A stretch of 30,465 bases of DNA from contig PLWR01000181.1 of NCBI GenBank assembly GCA_003165615.1, positions 1-30,465 on the forward strand. Reading direction: 5' to 3'. Below, in pieces: positions 23,364 to 29,263 of the stretch. The notes beneath the pieces are model-generated. The model had not been told where the DNA came from and did not search any database. It worked only from the letters and a program-made list of their open reading frames with translations. Source of the stretch: Acidobacteriota bacterium. Its GTDB lineage: Bacteria; Acidobacteriota; Terriglobia; UBA7540. Position 1 is the stretch's first letter. Every line of letters begins with the position of its first letter. The position numbers and the translations under genes were made by a program.

Positions 23364-23524
23364 GCAGGCTGCGGAAAAACTCATTGGCACTGTCATTCTG
23401 AGGAGCCAGCAGGCGGTCCTGAGCTTAGCGAAGGAAGAATCTCGCATAGCCGTGAACACGCTCAGAGCGAGATCCTTCGCTGCTGCTGAGGATGACAGCA
23501 TGGGGGCGTTTTTCCGCAGCCTGC
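23364..23524. mobile_element. MITE-like palindromic element with 17-bp terminal inverted repeats
   Basis: A 17-bp perfect inverted repeat bounds the element (23364-23380 and 23508-23524, GCAGGCTGCGGAAAAAC). Inside, CATTCTGAGGAG ... GAAGAATCTCGC faces GCGAGATCCTTCGC ... GAGGATGACAG. The inner motif resembles a small repeat often seen in environmental genomes. There is no gene inside. Its right end overlaps the stop codon (23524-23526) of the neighbouring gene. No target-site duplication was looked for beyond the immediate flanks. Confidence 0.7.
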
Positions 23525-23871
23525 TAGGATTCATCATGCCCATAACAGGTAAAGCCCTCGATCTTTCGCGCCATCAGCCGCAGTTCCCGGCCGATGAGCT
23601 CGCGATCATTCCCGATTTTCAAAATATCTTCGCGGGTGCTCATCAGCAGGACCTTTAACTCCACAACCTGTTCGGACACGGCGTTCTGGTTCTCGACGGC
23701 ATTTACGGCGCGCTCCAGACAATCAGCGCCCTTTTCCATGCTGATGGGGATGCGCAATACGCCGCGCGTGGCGGCGGCAAAGAGCCGGTAAGCTCCCACT
23801 CCCGCCATGCAGGTGCCGAGAAAACCACCCGACCCGAGTAACAACGCTTGAACCGTGGCACTGTTAATCAT
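23524..23871 (-). CDS. Membrane plus coiled-coil phage protein (Mu Gp25/DUF2730-like?)
   Basis: This 115-residue protein has GAGG before the ATG at 23871. Residues 5-40 are hydrophobic and Gly-rich (VQALLLGSGGFLGTCMAGVGAYRLFAA), then a long charged helix follows (ERAVNAVENQNAVSEQVVELKVLLMSTREDILKIGNDRELIGRELRLMARKIEG). This layout is like DUF2730 proteins found ahead of the terminase in Mu-like phages; I am not sure. It may help lysis or head assembly. The last residues are at the edge of the MITE-like element. Confidence 0.55.
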   Translation of the reverse strand: MINSATVQALLLGSGGFLGTCMAGVGAYRLFAAATRGVLRIPISMEKGADCLERAVNAVENQNAVSEQVVELKVLLMSTREDILKIGNDRELIGRELRLMARKIEGFTCYGHDES

Positions 23872-23880
23872 ATGGAACCT

Positions 23881-24034
23881 CGAGAGTCAGAAATCAGGAG
23901 TCAGGAGCCAATACCCCACGACCGGGGCCGAACGGCTGACTCTTGGCTTCATGGCTCGCGAGTCAGGCGTCAGAATTTAGGGACAGGGTCCGAACTGCTG
24001 ACTCCTGGCTCCTGACTTCTGGCTCCTTGGCTCG
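23881..24034. repeat. Inverted heptamer array (GTCAGGA family), partly in the holin-like gene
   Basis: GTCAGAA, ATCAGGA, GTCAGGA units face CTGACTC, CTGGCTC, CTGACTT units. The last residues of the holin-like protein (ARSQEPGVSSSD) are translated array. Confidence 0.85.
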
Positions 24035-24353
24035 GCACCACATGCCGCCAAAAACCGTCGTACAGTGCGTGTTGGGCGGCGAATTGAAGGACGGCCGATA
24101 ACAGAAAGGTGGCGAGTCCGTGCACCAGCGTGGCCTCGTCCGGCCAGCTCACCGTGAGACTGTGGGGGGCGTGGACAAACTCAATCCCCATCGACGTCAG
24201 CAGCGCCGCAACCCCACTGGTGAGCATGCAAATCCTCGGCTTGTTCTGATCAATCCAGGCGAAAGCCACGCTCTGGCTGCGCTTCGCGAGCTGGATCAGC
24301 AGAGGCATTACGAAGGTTATTAATGCTTGTATTTGAATTGAGTTGGAATCCAT
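23970..24353 (-). CDS. Holin-like membrane protein
   Basis: This 127-residue protein has AAGGA eight nt before the ATG at 24353; the AAGGA is part of the preceding array. Three hydrophobic stretches are seen: ALITFVMPLLIQLA (9-22), RICMLTSGVAALLTSMGIEF (39-58), HGLATFLLSAVLQFAAQHAL (78-97). Size and topology fit a class I holin, which would let the endolysin reach the cell wall. It lies with other lysis-type genes. The C-terminal 20 residues come from a repeat. Holin function is not proven by sequence. Confidence 0.55.
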   Translation of the reverse strand: MDSNSIQIQALITFVMPLLIQLAKRSQSVAFAWIDQNKPRICMLTSGVAALLTSMGIEFVHAPHSLTVSWPDEATLVHGLATFLLSAVLQFAAQHALYDGFWRHVVPSQGARSQEPGVSSSDPVPKF

Positions 24354-24355
24354 GG

Positions 24356-24446
24356 TTTTTTGTCCTTAGTCGCTTGTCATTGGTCCGTGCTCGGTTGTTC
24401 GTGGTCAGTTGCAACGGACGACCGACAACGGACAACTGACAGCCTT
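24356..24446. repeat. Inverted heptamer array (ACGGACA family)
   Basis: TTGTCCTTAG, TTGGTCCG, TTGTTCG units face ACGGACG, CGACAAC, GGACAAC units. It encodes the last residues of the peptidase-like protein (VSCPLSVVRCN), so its stop codon is repeat-derived. Confidence 0.85.
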
Positions 24447-25553
24447 TAGGTCATCCTCCAACGTCGCCAAATCAAACCCATTGGGTGAAATTCCGCTGGC
24501 GTTGAGCCAGTCTTTTGACACCAGCGCGTACGCTTCGCTGCAATACTTCTCAAACCACGCCCAGGTCATTTTCTTGAGTTGGCCCCAGGTGACACACGTC
24601 AGCGTTGGGGGCTCGGTGCCGGGGGCCGGGGAGAAGGCGCCAGGTGTCAGGTGCCAGGTCTCAGGGTTCGTGCTTGAACGGTTTTGCCGTAAATTCGTAA
24701 GTTGGTCTCGGACGCCAGGTACTGGTTCGCTGACACCTGGCATCTGACACCTGACACCTGGTTTTTCATACCCCACCACATAAACCGCGTGCCCGCCCCA
24801 GCTTCCCGGCTCGTCATTGGGGCCGGGATTTGCCGGCACGTCCCATACATCCTGGTTTTGCGCGCTGATGGGTAATTCCACGCCAATGTAGGCGCCACCA
24901 AACAACCAGATGGCGGTGGCAATGTCGGGAATCGGGTGATCGGGAGATCGGGAGATCGGGTGATCCGATGATCCGGTGATCAATTGATTGACTTGTTTTT
25001 GTTCACCCGATGGCCGCATGGCGTCGGTTGATCCGGTAATCCGTTGATCCGATGATCCGCTTTTTCCGCTGCTCACCCGATCACCCGATCTCCCGATCAC
25101 CCGATCCATGGATCTCCCGATCACCCGATTCGCTGTTTCCCGCGAATCATGCAAGTCAATGGAAACGTAAGCGTCGAGGGAGTGCCCGTTGAACGCTTCC
25201 TGCCGCCAGTCGTTCAGGACGTTCAGCTCCACTCCGCCCTGATCGGTCATGGGGTCGGCGGGGTTGTAGCCATCCCACTTCTCGTAGCATGCGAGGATGG
25301 TGGAATCGGGCACGGTCAGCTCCTTGCCGGCATTCGCCGTCCAGGTTTGAACGGCGTGCCCGACAGCCGCAATCGTGCAGCAGCCCAGCTTGTCGTTCAG
25401 CATCATTCCCCAGTCCGCGATGCCGTGCGCGTAGTCAACTTGGGAAGGCGCGGGGGGAAGCGTGCCCGTCATGTAGCGCGCCAACTTCAGCGTGCGTGGG
25501 TCGTGGCGCTTGGGGCGCTTGCCAAGGTGCATCGCACTGTGATCTATCGCCAT
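24405..25553 (-). CDS. Papain-like cysteine-peptidase-like phage protein with two repeat insertions
   Basis: This 382-residue protein starts at the ATG at 25553; residues upstream only translate an array. It has a probable Cys-His pair: LNDKLGCCTIAAVGH (C58/C59) and SWGGHAVYVVGY (H255), as in papain-like folds. Other marks are AIWLFGGAYIGVELP and LTCVTWGQLKKMTWAWFEKYCSEAYALVS. Two in-frame insertions occur: residues about 139-209 (octamer, RVIGRSMD / SDHPISRSPDHPI) and 264-317 (heptamer, NPETWHLTPG). The role in the phage is unknown; it may process a cell-wall or phage protein. Whether it is active cannot be decided here. Confidence 0.6.
   Translation of the reverse strand: MAIDHSAMHLGKRPKRHDPRTLKLARYMTGTLPPAPSQVDYAHGIADWGMMLNDKLGCCTIAAVGHAVQTWTANAGKELTVPDSTILACYEKWDGYNPADPMTDQGGVELNVLNDWRQEAFNGHSLDAYVSIDLHDSRETANRVIGRSMDRVIGRSGDRVSSGKSGSSDQRITGSTDAMRPSGEQKQVNQLITGSSDHPISRSPDHPIPDIATAIWLFGGAYIGVELPISAQNQDVWDVPANPGPNDEPGSWGGHAVYVVGYEKPGVRCQMPGVSEPVPGVRDQLTNLRQNRSSTNPETWHLTPGAFSPAPGTEPPTLTCVTWGQLKKMTWAWFEKYCSEAYALVSKDWLNASGISPNGFDLATLEDDLKAVSCPLSVVRCN
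24637..24770. repeat. In-frame inverted heptamer array (CAGGTGT family) in the peptidase-like gene
   Basis: CCAGGTG, TCAGGTG, CCAGGTC units face CTGACAC, CTGGCAT, CTGACAC units. It lies between the GGHAVYVVGY and LTCVTWGQLKK motifs. Confidence 0.9.
24931..25140. repeat. In-frame long octamer array (GATCGGGT family) in the peptidase-like gene
   Basis: About 210 bp of GATCGGGA, GATCGGGT, GATCCGAT units facing GATCACCC and GATCTCCC units, the longest intragenic array of the window. It is translated as Ile/Gly/Ser/Asp-rich sequence. Confidence 0.9.
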
Positions 25554-25555
25554 GA

Positions 25556-25749
25556 CTGGTCCGTGGTCCTTAGTCCGTTGTCCTTGGTCCTTTGTCCGTT
25601 GCAACTGCATTTCTTCAGTCCTTCGTCCTTGTCCCGTTGTCCGTTGCCACCGCTACTCCGTTGTCCCTGGTCCTTTGCAACGGACAACTGACAACGGACC
25701 ACGGACAGCTTTTCAATGACCCAATGGCCCAATGACCCGATGACCCGAT
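25556..25749. repeat. Long composite ACGGACA-type array with octamer tail
   Basis: Many TGGTCCT, TTGTCCG, TTGTCCC units face ACGGACA and ACGGACC units, followed by GCTTTTCAATGACCC and octamers at the stop codon of the lipoprotein gene. Confidence 0.9.
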
Positions 25750-26306
25750 TATTCGAGCGGCTTGAACCTCGGGTCGCCCTGCACAATCTTGTTGAATTCG
25801 CGCTTGAAGTCCTTCCCCTTCCAGCCCTTCGGAATTCGCGATTCGGGATTCGGGTTTGGGGATGGGGAAGCTAACCCCGAACCCCCAACTCCTAATCCCG
25901 ATCCTGGGGGCACCAGGGCGGAGATTTCGGTGACTGCCTGCGTGAGTAATTGCACCACCTCGGTGACCGTGGTGGCGGTCTTGGCATCCTTGATTTGCGC
26001 GGCCGATTCGAGCTGCGCCACGTTGCTGTTCACCGCCTCGAACGCGGATTGCACCGCCTGAAGATTGGTCGCCGTGGGGGCGGCCTTGTAGGCGTCAAGG
26101 GTCTGCACCAGGGCGTTAAAGCCGTTTTCGATCAGCGTCACCACCGGCACGAGCGCCGGGTCAATGACATCGATCAAACTGGCGGCAATGGGCGCCGCCA
26201 CCTCGGCGTCAGACTCCACCGTGTTGACCCACGCCGGAATCTTGCAGGCCGCAAAGAACAGCACGCCTGCGAGTAGTGCGCCTGATATTGGTCTTCGAAC
26301 TTTCAT
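25749..26306 (-). CDS. Phage-encoded lipoprotein (possible lysis role)
   Basis: This 185-residue protein starts at the ATG at 26306 (GGGAGGAAAAC upstream). Residues 1-21 are a lipoprotein signal (ISGALLAGVLFFAAC, lipid Cys at 21). The mature part is helical and Ala/Val/Asn-rich (VTLIENGFNALVQTLDAYKAAPTATNLQAVQSAFEAVNSNVAQLESAAQI), then an array-encoded Gly/Ser/Pro linker (about residues 132-159), then a basic C-terminus (GWKGKDFKREFNKIVQGD). Near the endolysin, an outer-membrane spanin-like role is possible, but length and helices do not match classic spanins. Function unknown. Confidence 0.6.
   Translation of the reverse strand: MKVRRPISGALLAGVLFFAACKIPAWVNTVESDAEVAAPIAASLIDVIDPALVPVVTLIENGFNALVQTLDAYKAAPTATNLQAVQSAFEAVNSNVAQLESAAQIKDAKTATTVTEVVQLLTQAVTEISALVPPGSGLGVGGSGLASPSPNPNPESRIPKGWKGKDFKREFNKIVQGDPRFKPLE
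25830..25910. repeat. In-frame inverted heptamer array (ATTCGGG / CCCCAAC families) in the lipoprotein gene
   Basis: ATTCGCG, ATTCGGG, ATTCGGG units face ACCCCGA, ACCCCCA, ATCCCGA units. Encodes a Gly/Ser/Asn/Pro-rich linker. Confidence 0.85.
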
Positions 26307-26325
26307 GTTTTCCTCCCTTAAACTC

Positions 26326-26391
26326 GGGTGGGTGGCGGGCGTTAGATGGCGGATGGGGTTCCCCACCTGCCACCTGCCACCTGCCGCCTAC
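26326..26391. repeat. Inverted heptamer array (CACCTGC family)
   Basis: GGTGGGTGGCGGGC and GATGGCGGATGGGG units face CACCTGC, CACCTGC, CACCTGC, CGCCTAC units between the lipoprotein and a tiny membrane peptide gene. Confidence 0.8.
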
Positions 26392-26480
26392 CGCTTAGTG
26401 TCGCGGACGATCCACAGGACCGCCGTCGCCAAAACGTTCAGAATCAAAAGCAGGGCAATTACCCCGGGAATCAGCCACAT
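26388..26480 (-). CDS. 30-residue membrane peptide
   Basis: The ATG at 26480 has GAGGTGAG seven nt upstream. The product is 30 residues: MWLIPGVIALLLILNVLATA, then VLWIVRDTKR. It is one membrane segment with a short basic tail, and it starts 3 nt after the stop of the next small gene. The pair stands right after the endolysin gene, so a holin, antiholin or pinholin-like role is possible. Confidence 0.6.
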   Translation of the reverse strand: MWLIPGVIALLLILNVLATAVLWIVRDTKR

Positions 26481-26483
26481 TTC

Positions 26484-26615
26484 TCACCTCGCTGCCAACC
26501 ACAAAACCACCCCAAGACCCAACGCGGAAAAAGTCAGTAATAAGAAAAGATCAGATATCAGACACATCAACACCGACCGGAATTCGAGAGAGGGGAGGCA
26601 AAGTGGTTTGCTCAT
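26484..26615 (-). CDS. 43-residue membrane peptide
   Basis: The ATG at 26615 has GAGGG seven nt upstream; the longer frame is an artefact of the repeat at the end of the endolysin gene. The product is 43 residues with one strong membrane segment near the C-terminus (LMCLISDLFLLLTFSALGLGVVLWLAAR). It follows the endolysin gene by ten bases. A lysis-accessory function is inferred from context only. Confidence 0.6.
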   Translation of the reverse strand: MSKPLCLPSLEFRSVLMCLISDLFLLLTFSALGLGVVLWLAAR

Positions 26616-26625
26616 GGTGTGACCC

Positions 26626-27609
26626 TCACGTTTCAGTTCTGGCTGACTGCCCGCTTGATCGGTCCATCGGCTCATCGGTTCTTGGGATTGCCGATGCCCC
26701 GATGGATCGCTGTGCCGATGATTCGATGACCCGATGATCCGAGGGCTCGATGGCCCGATTTCCCGGGTCTCTCCCCGTCGCGTACCACTCGACCGCGCGG
26801 GGATCGTTCAGCCGGTAAAGGTTCACCAGCTTGATAAGCTCCGCGGAGTAGCTGGGATTTGTGGAATATCCACAATGCTCCGAATCCAGCGGGGAGGCTT
26901 TGGGCCCCAGCCGCTCCGCAAACTGTTTCCAATCGTGACGAACGTCAAAGGCCGGCCGGTAGCGCGGCGATTGCATCAACTGTGCGTGGGCAATAAAGGC
27001 TTGGGTTAAATTGGGAAAGCGCTGGAACTGGGCAATCATGACTTTCTTCTGCCCATTCTCAATTTCCCAGGTCTGCGCGTCGAAATGGCCGTAGGGTTGC
27101 GGAATCGGGTGATCGGGTAATCGGGTGATCGGAGGAATGGCTTTTTCCTGGTCGCCCGCTGGCAAAAAGGGATGGTTTGATCCGATAATACGTGCATTCG
27201 GTGAGGGATTTTCACCGTTGCTCACCCCATTACCCGATCTCCCGCCTGCGGGCCGAAGCCCTTCGACGGGCGTAGGCCCGATCACCCGATCACCCGATCC
27301 GAAATGCTCGTATTTAATTCCAAAGGGATTATTTGCTAAGCGGAACAACGAACTGCTGCCCCAGCCCGCCGCCGTGGCGCTCTCCAGAATGGCCTGGGCA
27401 ATCGCGACACACGCGGGAACCTCATGTTCGCGCTGGCTTTGGAGCGCCGGGGGCGTGACCCGCAAAAGGAATTGCAACTGCTGCGGGGTTAAATGCGGGG
27501 AGTCGGCCGAAACTCGCAGATTGAAATTCGAAACTCGCGGCGCCATTTGCGTGCTTGAGAGATTCGAATTGCCATTTCCGATTTTCGTCGTTTGGGTGTT
27601 GTCAGTCAC
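26626..27609 (-). CDS. Glucosaminidase-type endolysin (FlgJ-like peptidoglycan hydrolase)
   Basis: This 327-residue protein contains a glucosaminidase (GH73-type) domain: PACVAIAQAILESATAAGWGSSSLFRLANNPFGIKY (catalytic Glu about residue 76), then YGHFDAQTWEIENGQKKVMIAQFQRFPNLTQAFIAH and SPRYRPAF, ending with LGPKASPLDSEHCGYSTNPSYSAELIKLVNLYRLN. It cleaves peptidoglycan for lysis. The domain is interrupted in frame at residues about 104-171 by an octamer array. The start at 27609 is a GTG without a clear ribosome site; the ATG at 27546 is an alternative. The last 40 residues come from another array. Confidence 0.85.
   Translation of the reverse strand: MTDNTQTTKIGNGNSNLSSTQMAPRVSNFNLRVSADSPHLTPQQLQFLLRVTPPALQSQREHEVPACVAIAQAILESATAAGWGSSSLFRLANNPFGIKYEHFGSGDRVIGPTPVEGLRPAGGRSGNGVSNGENPSPNARIIGSNHPFLPAGDQEKAIPPITRLPDHPIPQPYGHFDAQTWEIENGQKKVMIAQFQRFPNLTQAFIAHAQLMQSPRYRPAFDVRHDWKQFAERLGPKASPLDSEHCGYSTNPSYSAELIKLVNLYRLNDPRAVEWYATGRDPGNRAIEPSDHRVIESSAQRSIGASAIPRTDEPMDRSSGQSARTET
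26654..26766. repeat. Octamer array (TCATCGGT/GATGACCC families) at the endolysin C-terminus
   Basis: CCATCGGC, TCATCGGT units face CGATGCCC, CGATGATT, CGATGACC, CGATGGCC units. Translated as the low-complexity C-terminal tail (SDHRVIESSAQRSIGAS). Confidence 0.85.
27101..27303. repeat. In-frame octamer array in the endolysin catalytic domain
   Basis: GATCGGGT, AATCGGGT, GATCGGAG units (27101-27135) face TACCCGAT, CTCCCGCC, CACCCGAT, CACCCGAT units (27231-27303). Between them lies about 90 bp of unique sequence. Confidence 0.85.
27508..27590. repeat. GATTCGAA/ACTCGCA heptamer array at the endolysin N-terminus
   Basis: AACTCGC, AGATTGA, AATTCGA, AACTCGC units face GATTCGA, ATTGCCA, TTTCCGA, TTTTCG units. 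They encode residues 8-34, before the catalytic domain. Confidence 0.6.
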
Positions 27610-27790
27610 TTAGGGCAGCGGCAGTGTGTGCACCCACCGCCGCCCTCACTCGCACTGATCAGGCGCGAGCTAAGCTGGAGTTACTGCAAAGTCGTCAGTC
27701 GTCAATCCTTGATTGTCAGTTTTCCATTGTGGCCGCGGTCTATGACCGCTGCCTGGCGTTCCCCCCCCATGGGGTCAGGCGCCTACGCCG
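27610..27790. other. Gap between Fis-like gene and endolysin, holding a short array
   Basis: No gene seen. A GTCGTCAGTCGTCAATC / GATTGTCAGTTTTCC array lies at 27690-27735, and GGCCGCGGTCTATGACCGC at 27732-27750 is partly palindromic. It may act as a terminator-like or processing site, but no clear U-run is seen on the minus strand. Confidence 0.4.
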
Positions 27791-28339
27791 CTACCAATCG
27801 TCCCGCTCCGTATCATCATTATTAGTGTCCAACGCCGGACCGCTTTCTTCCGAGTCGTTCTCAGCGGCGGCGGTTCGGGACACAGAGAATGGGTCTTCGC
27901 CGTCGATGGCCCCACGGCCCGACGAGCCGATAGCCCGATCCGATTGTTCACCCGATATCTGTTGATCGGATGATGGATTTTGACCGACATTGGCCCGATG
28001 GCCCGATGACTTGATGACCCGATTCAAATCAGGGGGCGGTTCCGGAGACGTGACCACCGGCCAAGTCTCCGGAACCTGGGGGCAGGCAAACTTTCGACGA
28101 TCGGATCGTCGCAAAACGCGTGAAAGCGTGTCCGGCGTGATGCCGAGAGCAATGGCGGCCCGCAGTTGCGTGCCCGCCAGTTGCCACGCCTGGCGAAATA
28201 TGGATTCCTGGATCTCCTGGTACGATGTGCCCATGGGGACATCTATCTGAATCCGGGGCGGTTGCTGGCGCGCGCCTGCGCTGCCCGCGTCCTTCCGCCC
28301 GGTTTGCCAGGTACGATTTGTGAACTCGTCGCCCATCAC
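27791..28339 (-). CDS. Fis-type helix-turn-helix regulator at the head of the late operon
   Basis: This 182-residue protein has a Fis/NtrC-C-terminal-type DNA-binding unit at residues 42-79: EIQESIFRQAWQLAGTQLRAAIALGITPDTLSRVLRR. Most relatives with this unit also carry AAA+ and receiver domains; here the unit stands alone with an N-terminal basic stretch. Residues about 107-147 translate an octamer array. The start is a GTG at 28339 or ATG at 28336, only a few bases from the predicted transcription start, so the mRNA would be almost leaderless. It may autoregulate or activate the operon it begins; that is inference. Confidence 0.65.
   Translation of the reverse strand: MMGDEFTNRTWQTGRKDAGSAGARQQPPRIQIDVPMGTSYQEIQESIFRQAWQLAGTQLRAAIALGITPDTLSRVLRRSDRRKFACPQVPETWPVVTSPEPPPDLNRVIKSSGHRANVGQNPSSDQQISGEQSDRAIGSSGRGAIDGEDPFSVSRTAAAENDSEESGPALDTNNDDTERDDW
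27905..28025. repeat. In-frame octamer array (GATGGCCC/GATGACCC family) in the Fis-like gene
   Basis: CGATGGCC, CGACGAGC, CGATAGCC, CGATCCGA units and CGATGGCC, CGATGACT, TGATGACC units flank about 25 bp. This is the rightmost array of the window. Confidence 0.8.
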
Positions 28340-28347
28340 ATTAACAT

Positions 28348-28375
28348 CTTATAATAACGCATAGGCTATTGTCAA
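28348..28375 (-). promoter_or_regulatory. Sigma70-type promoter of the late operon
   Basis: On the minus strand TTGACA (28370-28375) and TATAAG (28348-28353) are 16 bp apart, in an AT-rich stretch unlike its GC-rich surroundings. The predicted start is near 28341, at the start codon of the Fis-like gene. The -35 is a perfect match; the -10 has one difference. Confidence 0.65.
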
Positions 28376-28435
28376 GATAATTCTGGGCTAGATCGATACC
28401 TTTTGGACAAAAAGTGCGAAATTGTTTTGCCCATT

Positions 28436-28648
28436 TCATACCGGTAGGAAATGGGTTTCAGGTTCGCGCCGCTGGGCGGTAGCGGCGGCCCAAAAACCGT
28501 GTTGTAACCCCTGGGTCTGGACATTTTCACGAGTCAAAATATCCAGACCGAGGCCGCCACGGACTATTCCGCTAGTCAATCCGTCAAGGCGCCGGGAGAA
28601 ATGGGCCCTCCCGCCGCGCGAAGCTTCACTTGGTAGAATTCCGTTCAT
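28436..28648 (-). CDS. Doubtful small ORF coupled to the zinc-ribbon gene
   Basis: The 70-residue frame starts at an ATG that overlaps the stop of the zinc-ribbon gene as ATGA, with GAGG seven nt upstream, which suggests translational coupling. The product (MNGILPSEASRGG ... LGLDILTRENVQTQG) has no recognisable domain and spans the hairpin at 28514-28549. It may well be spurious. Confidence 0.25.
   Translation of the reverse strand: MNGILPSEASRGGRAHFSRRLDGLTSGIVRGGLGLDILTRENVQTQGLQHGFWAAATAQRREPETHFLPV
28514..28549. terminator. 14-bp hairpin, possible terminator or operator
   Basis: GGTCTGGACATTTT (28514-28527) pairs with AAAATATCCAGACC (28536-28549) with one mismatch and an 8-nt loop. On the minus strand it lies downstream of the zinc-ribbon gene and upstream of the operon promoter. 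The T-run is part of the stem rather than after it, so an operator is equally possible. Confidence 0.45.
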
Positions 28649-28935
28649 GCTCCAGCCTCGGCTTGCCGATCCGTGTGCCCCTCTTGAACCCCGTCCGCGC
28701 CCGTCAGGGGATCTGACCGCACATCTCCGCCCGCGGCGGGAGAGCGATGCGGTGCCCCCATCTGGGTGGCGCGAGTGCGGGCACACGGGCGGCGGTGTTC
28801 TCGAAACGACATAACGTCCTCGCGGGTCGTAAAATCAATGCCGCAAACCACATTGGTGCAATGACGGTCGCGAAAAGGCCCGCGCGTCTCGCAGACTTCC
28901 GTGCGGCCGCCACATCGGGGACACTGCATGGTCAT
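28645..28935 (-). CDS. Zinc-ribbon protein (Ogr/Delta- or NrdR-like N-terminus)
   Basis: The 96-residue frame starts at the ATG at 28935 with GGGAGGG three nt upstream (second ATG at 28929 is better spaced). MTMQCPRCGGRTEVCETRGPFRDRHCTNVVCGIDFTTRE carries CxxC, then CxxxxC, followed by an aromatic and TTRE. The spacing recalls phage Ogr/Delta late activators (CxxC, CxxxxC) and also the NrdR ribbon. The C-terminal 45 residues are Arg/Gly/Ala-rich without structure I can see. A role as late-gene activator would fit its place, but is inference. Confidence 0.5.
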   Translation of the reverse strand: MTMQCPRCGGRTEVCETRGPFRDRHCTNVVCGIDFTTREDVMSFREHRRPCARTRATQMGAPHRSPAAGGDVRSDPLTGADGVQEGHTDRQAEAGA

Positions 28936-29002
28936 TACCCTCCCGCGGAGACGCCAATTCAACCCGCGATGGGCGCATTGGCGCCGGGCAATTCGTCCTT
29001 TA

Positions 29003-29263
29003 CTATCTGGTAAATTGCAGGATTCGCGCGTATAAGAGGACCTGAAGGTTAACGGCAGCGACAGCCACGCCGACTGCCGCTCCCAGCAACAACCAGCGAA
29101 CGCGCAGCCACAAGTGGTCGCGGGCTTGCTCCATGCGCCCCAGAGAGCGGCCAAAGTTGAAGGCGCGAAGATGGTCGAAGCGCACGTCGGCTTCCGCCTG
29201 CTGCTCGATGGCGTCAACTTCCGTCCGCAACTCCCGGCAGTACTCTTCAAAGGTTGGGGACAT
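29003..29263 (-). CDS. Small single-span membrane protein with N-terminal coiled coil
   Basis: This 86-residue protein starts at the ATG at 29263 with GGAGG five nt upstream. Residues 1-50 are charged and helical (SPTFEEYCRELRTEVDAIEQQAEADVRFDHLRAFNFGRSLGRME), then one membrane segment follows (VRWLLLGAAVGVAVAAVNLQVLLYA). Its start overlaps the end of the response-regulator gene by 17 bp, so the two are coupled. It could be a membrane partner of the regulator. No family recognised. Confidence 0.6.
   Translation of the reverse strand: MSPTFEEYCRELRTEVDAIEQQAEADVRFDHLRAFNFGRSLGRMEQARDHLWLRVRWLLLGAAVGVAVAAVNLQVLLYARILQFTR

Noticed and set aside
1202..28025. Arrays as CRISPR repeats
   Set aside because: Units are 7 or 8 bp without spacers of constant length, arms are inverted, and no cas gene is present.
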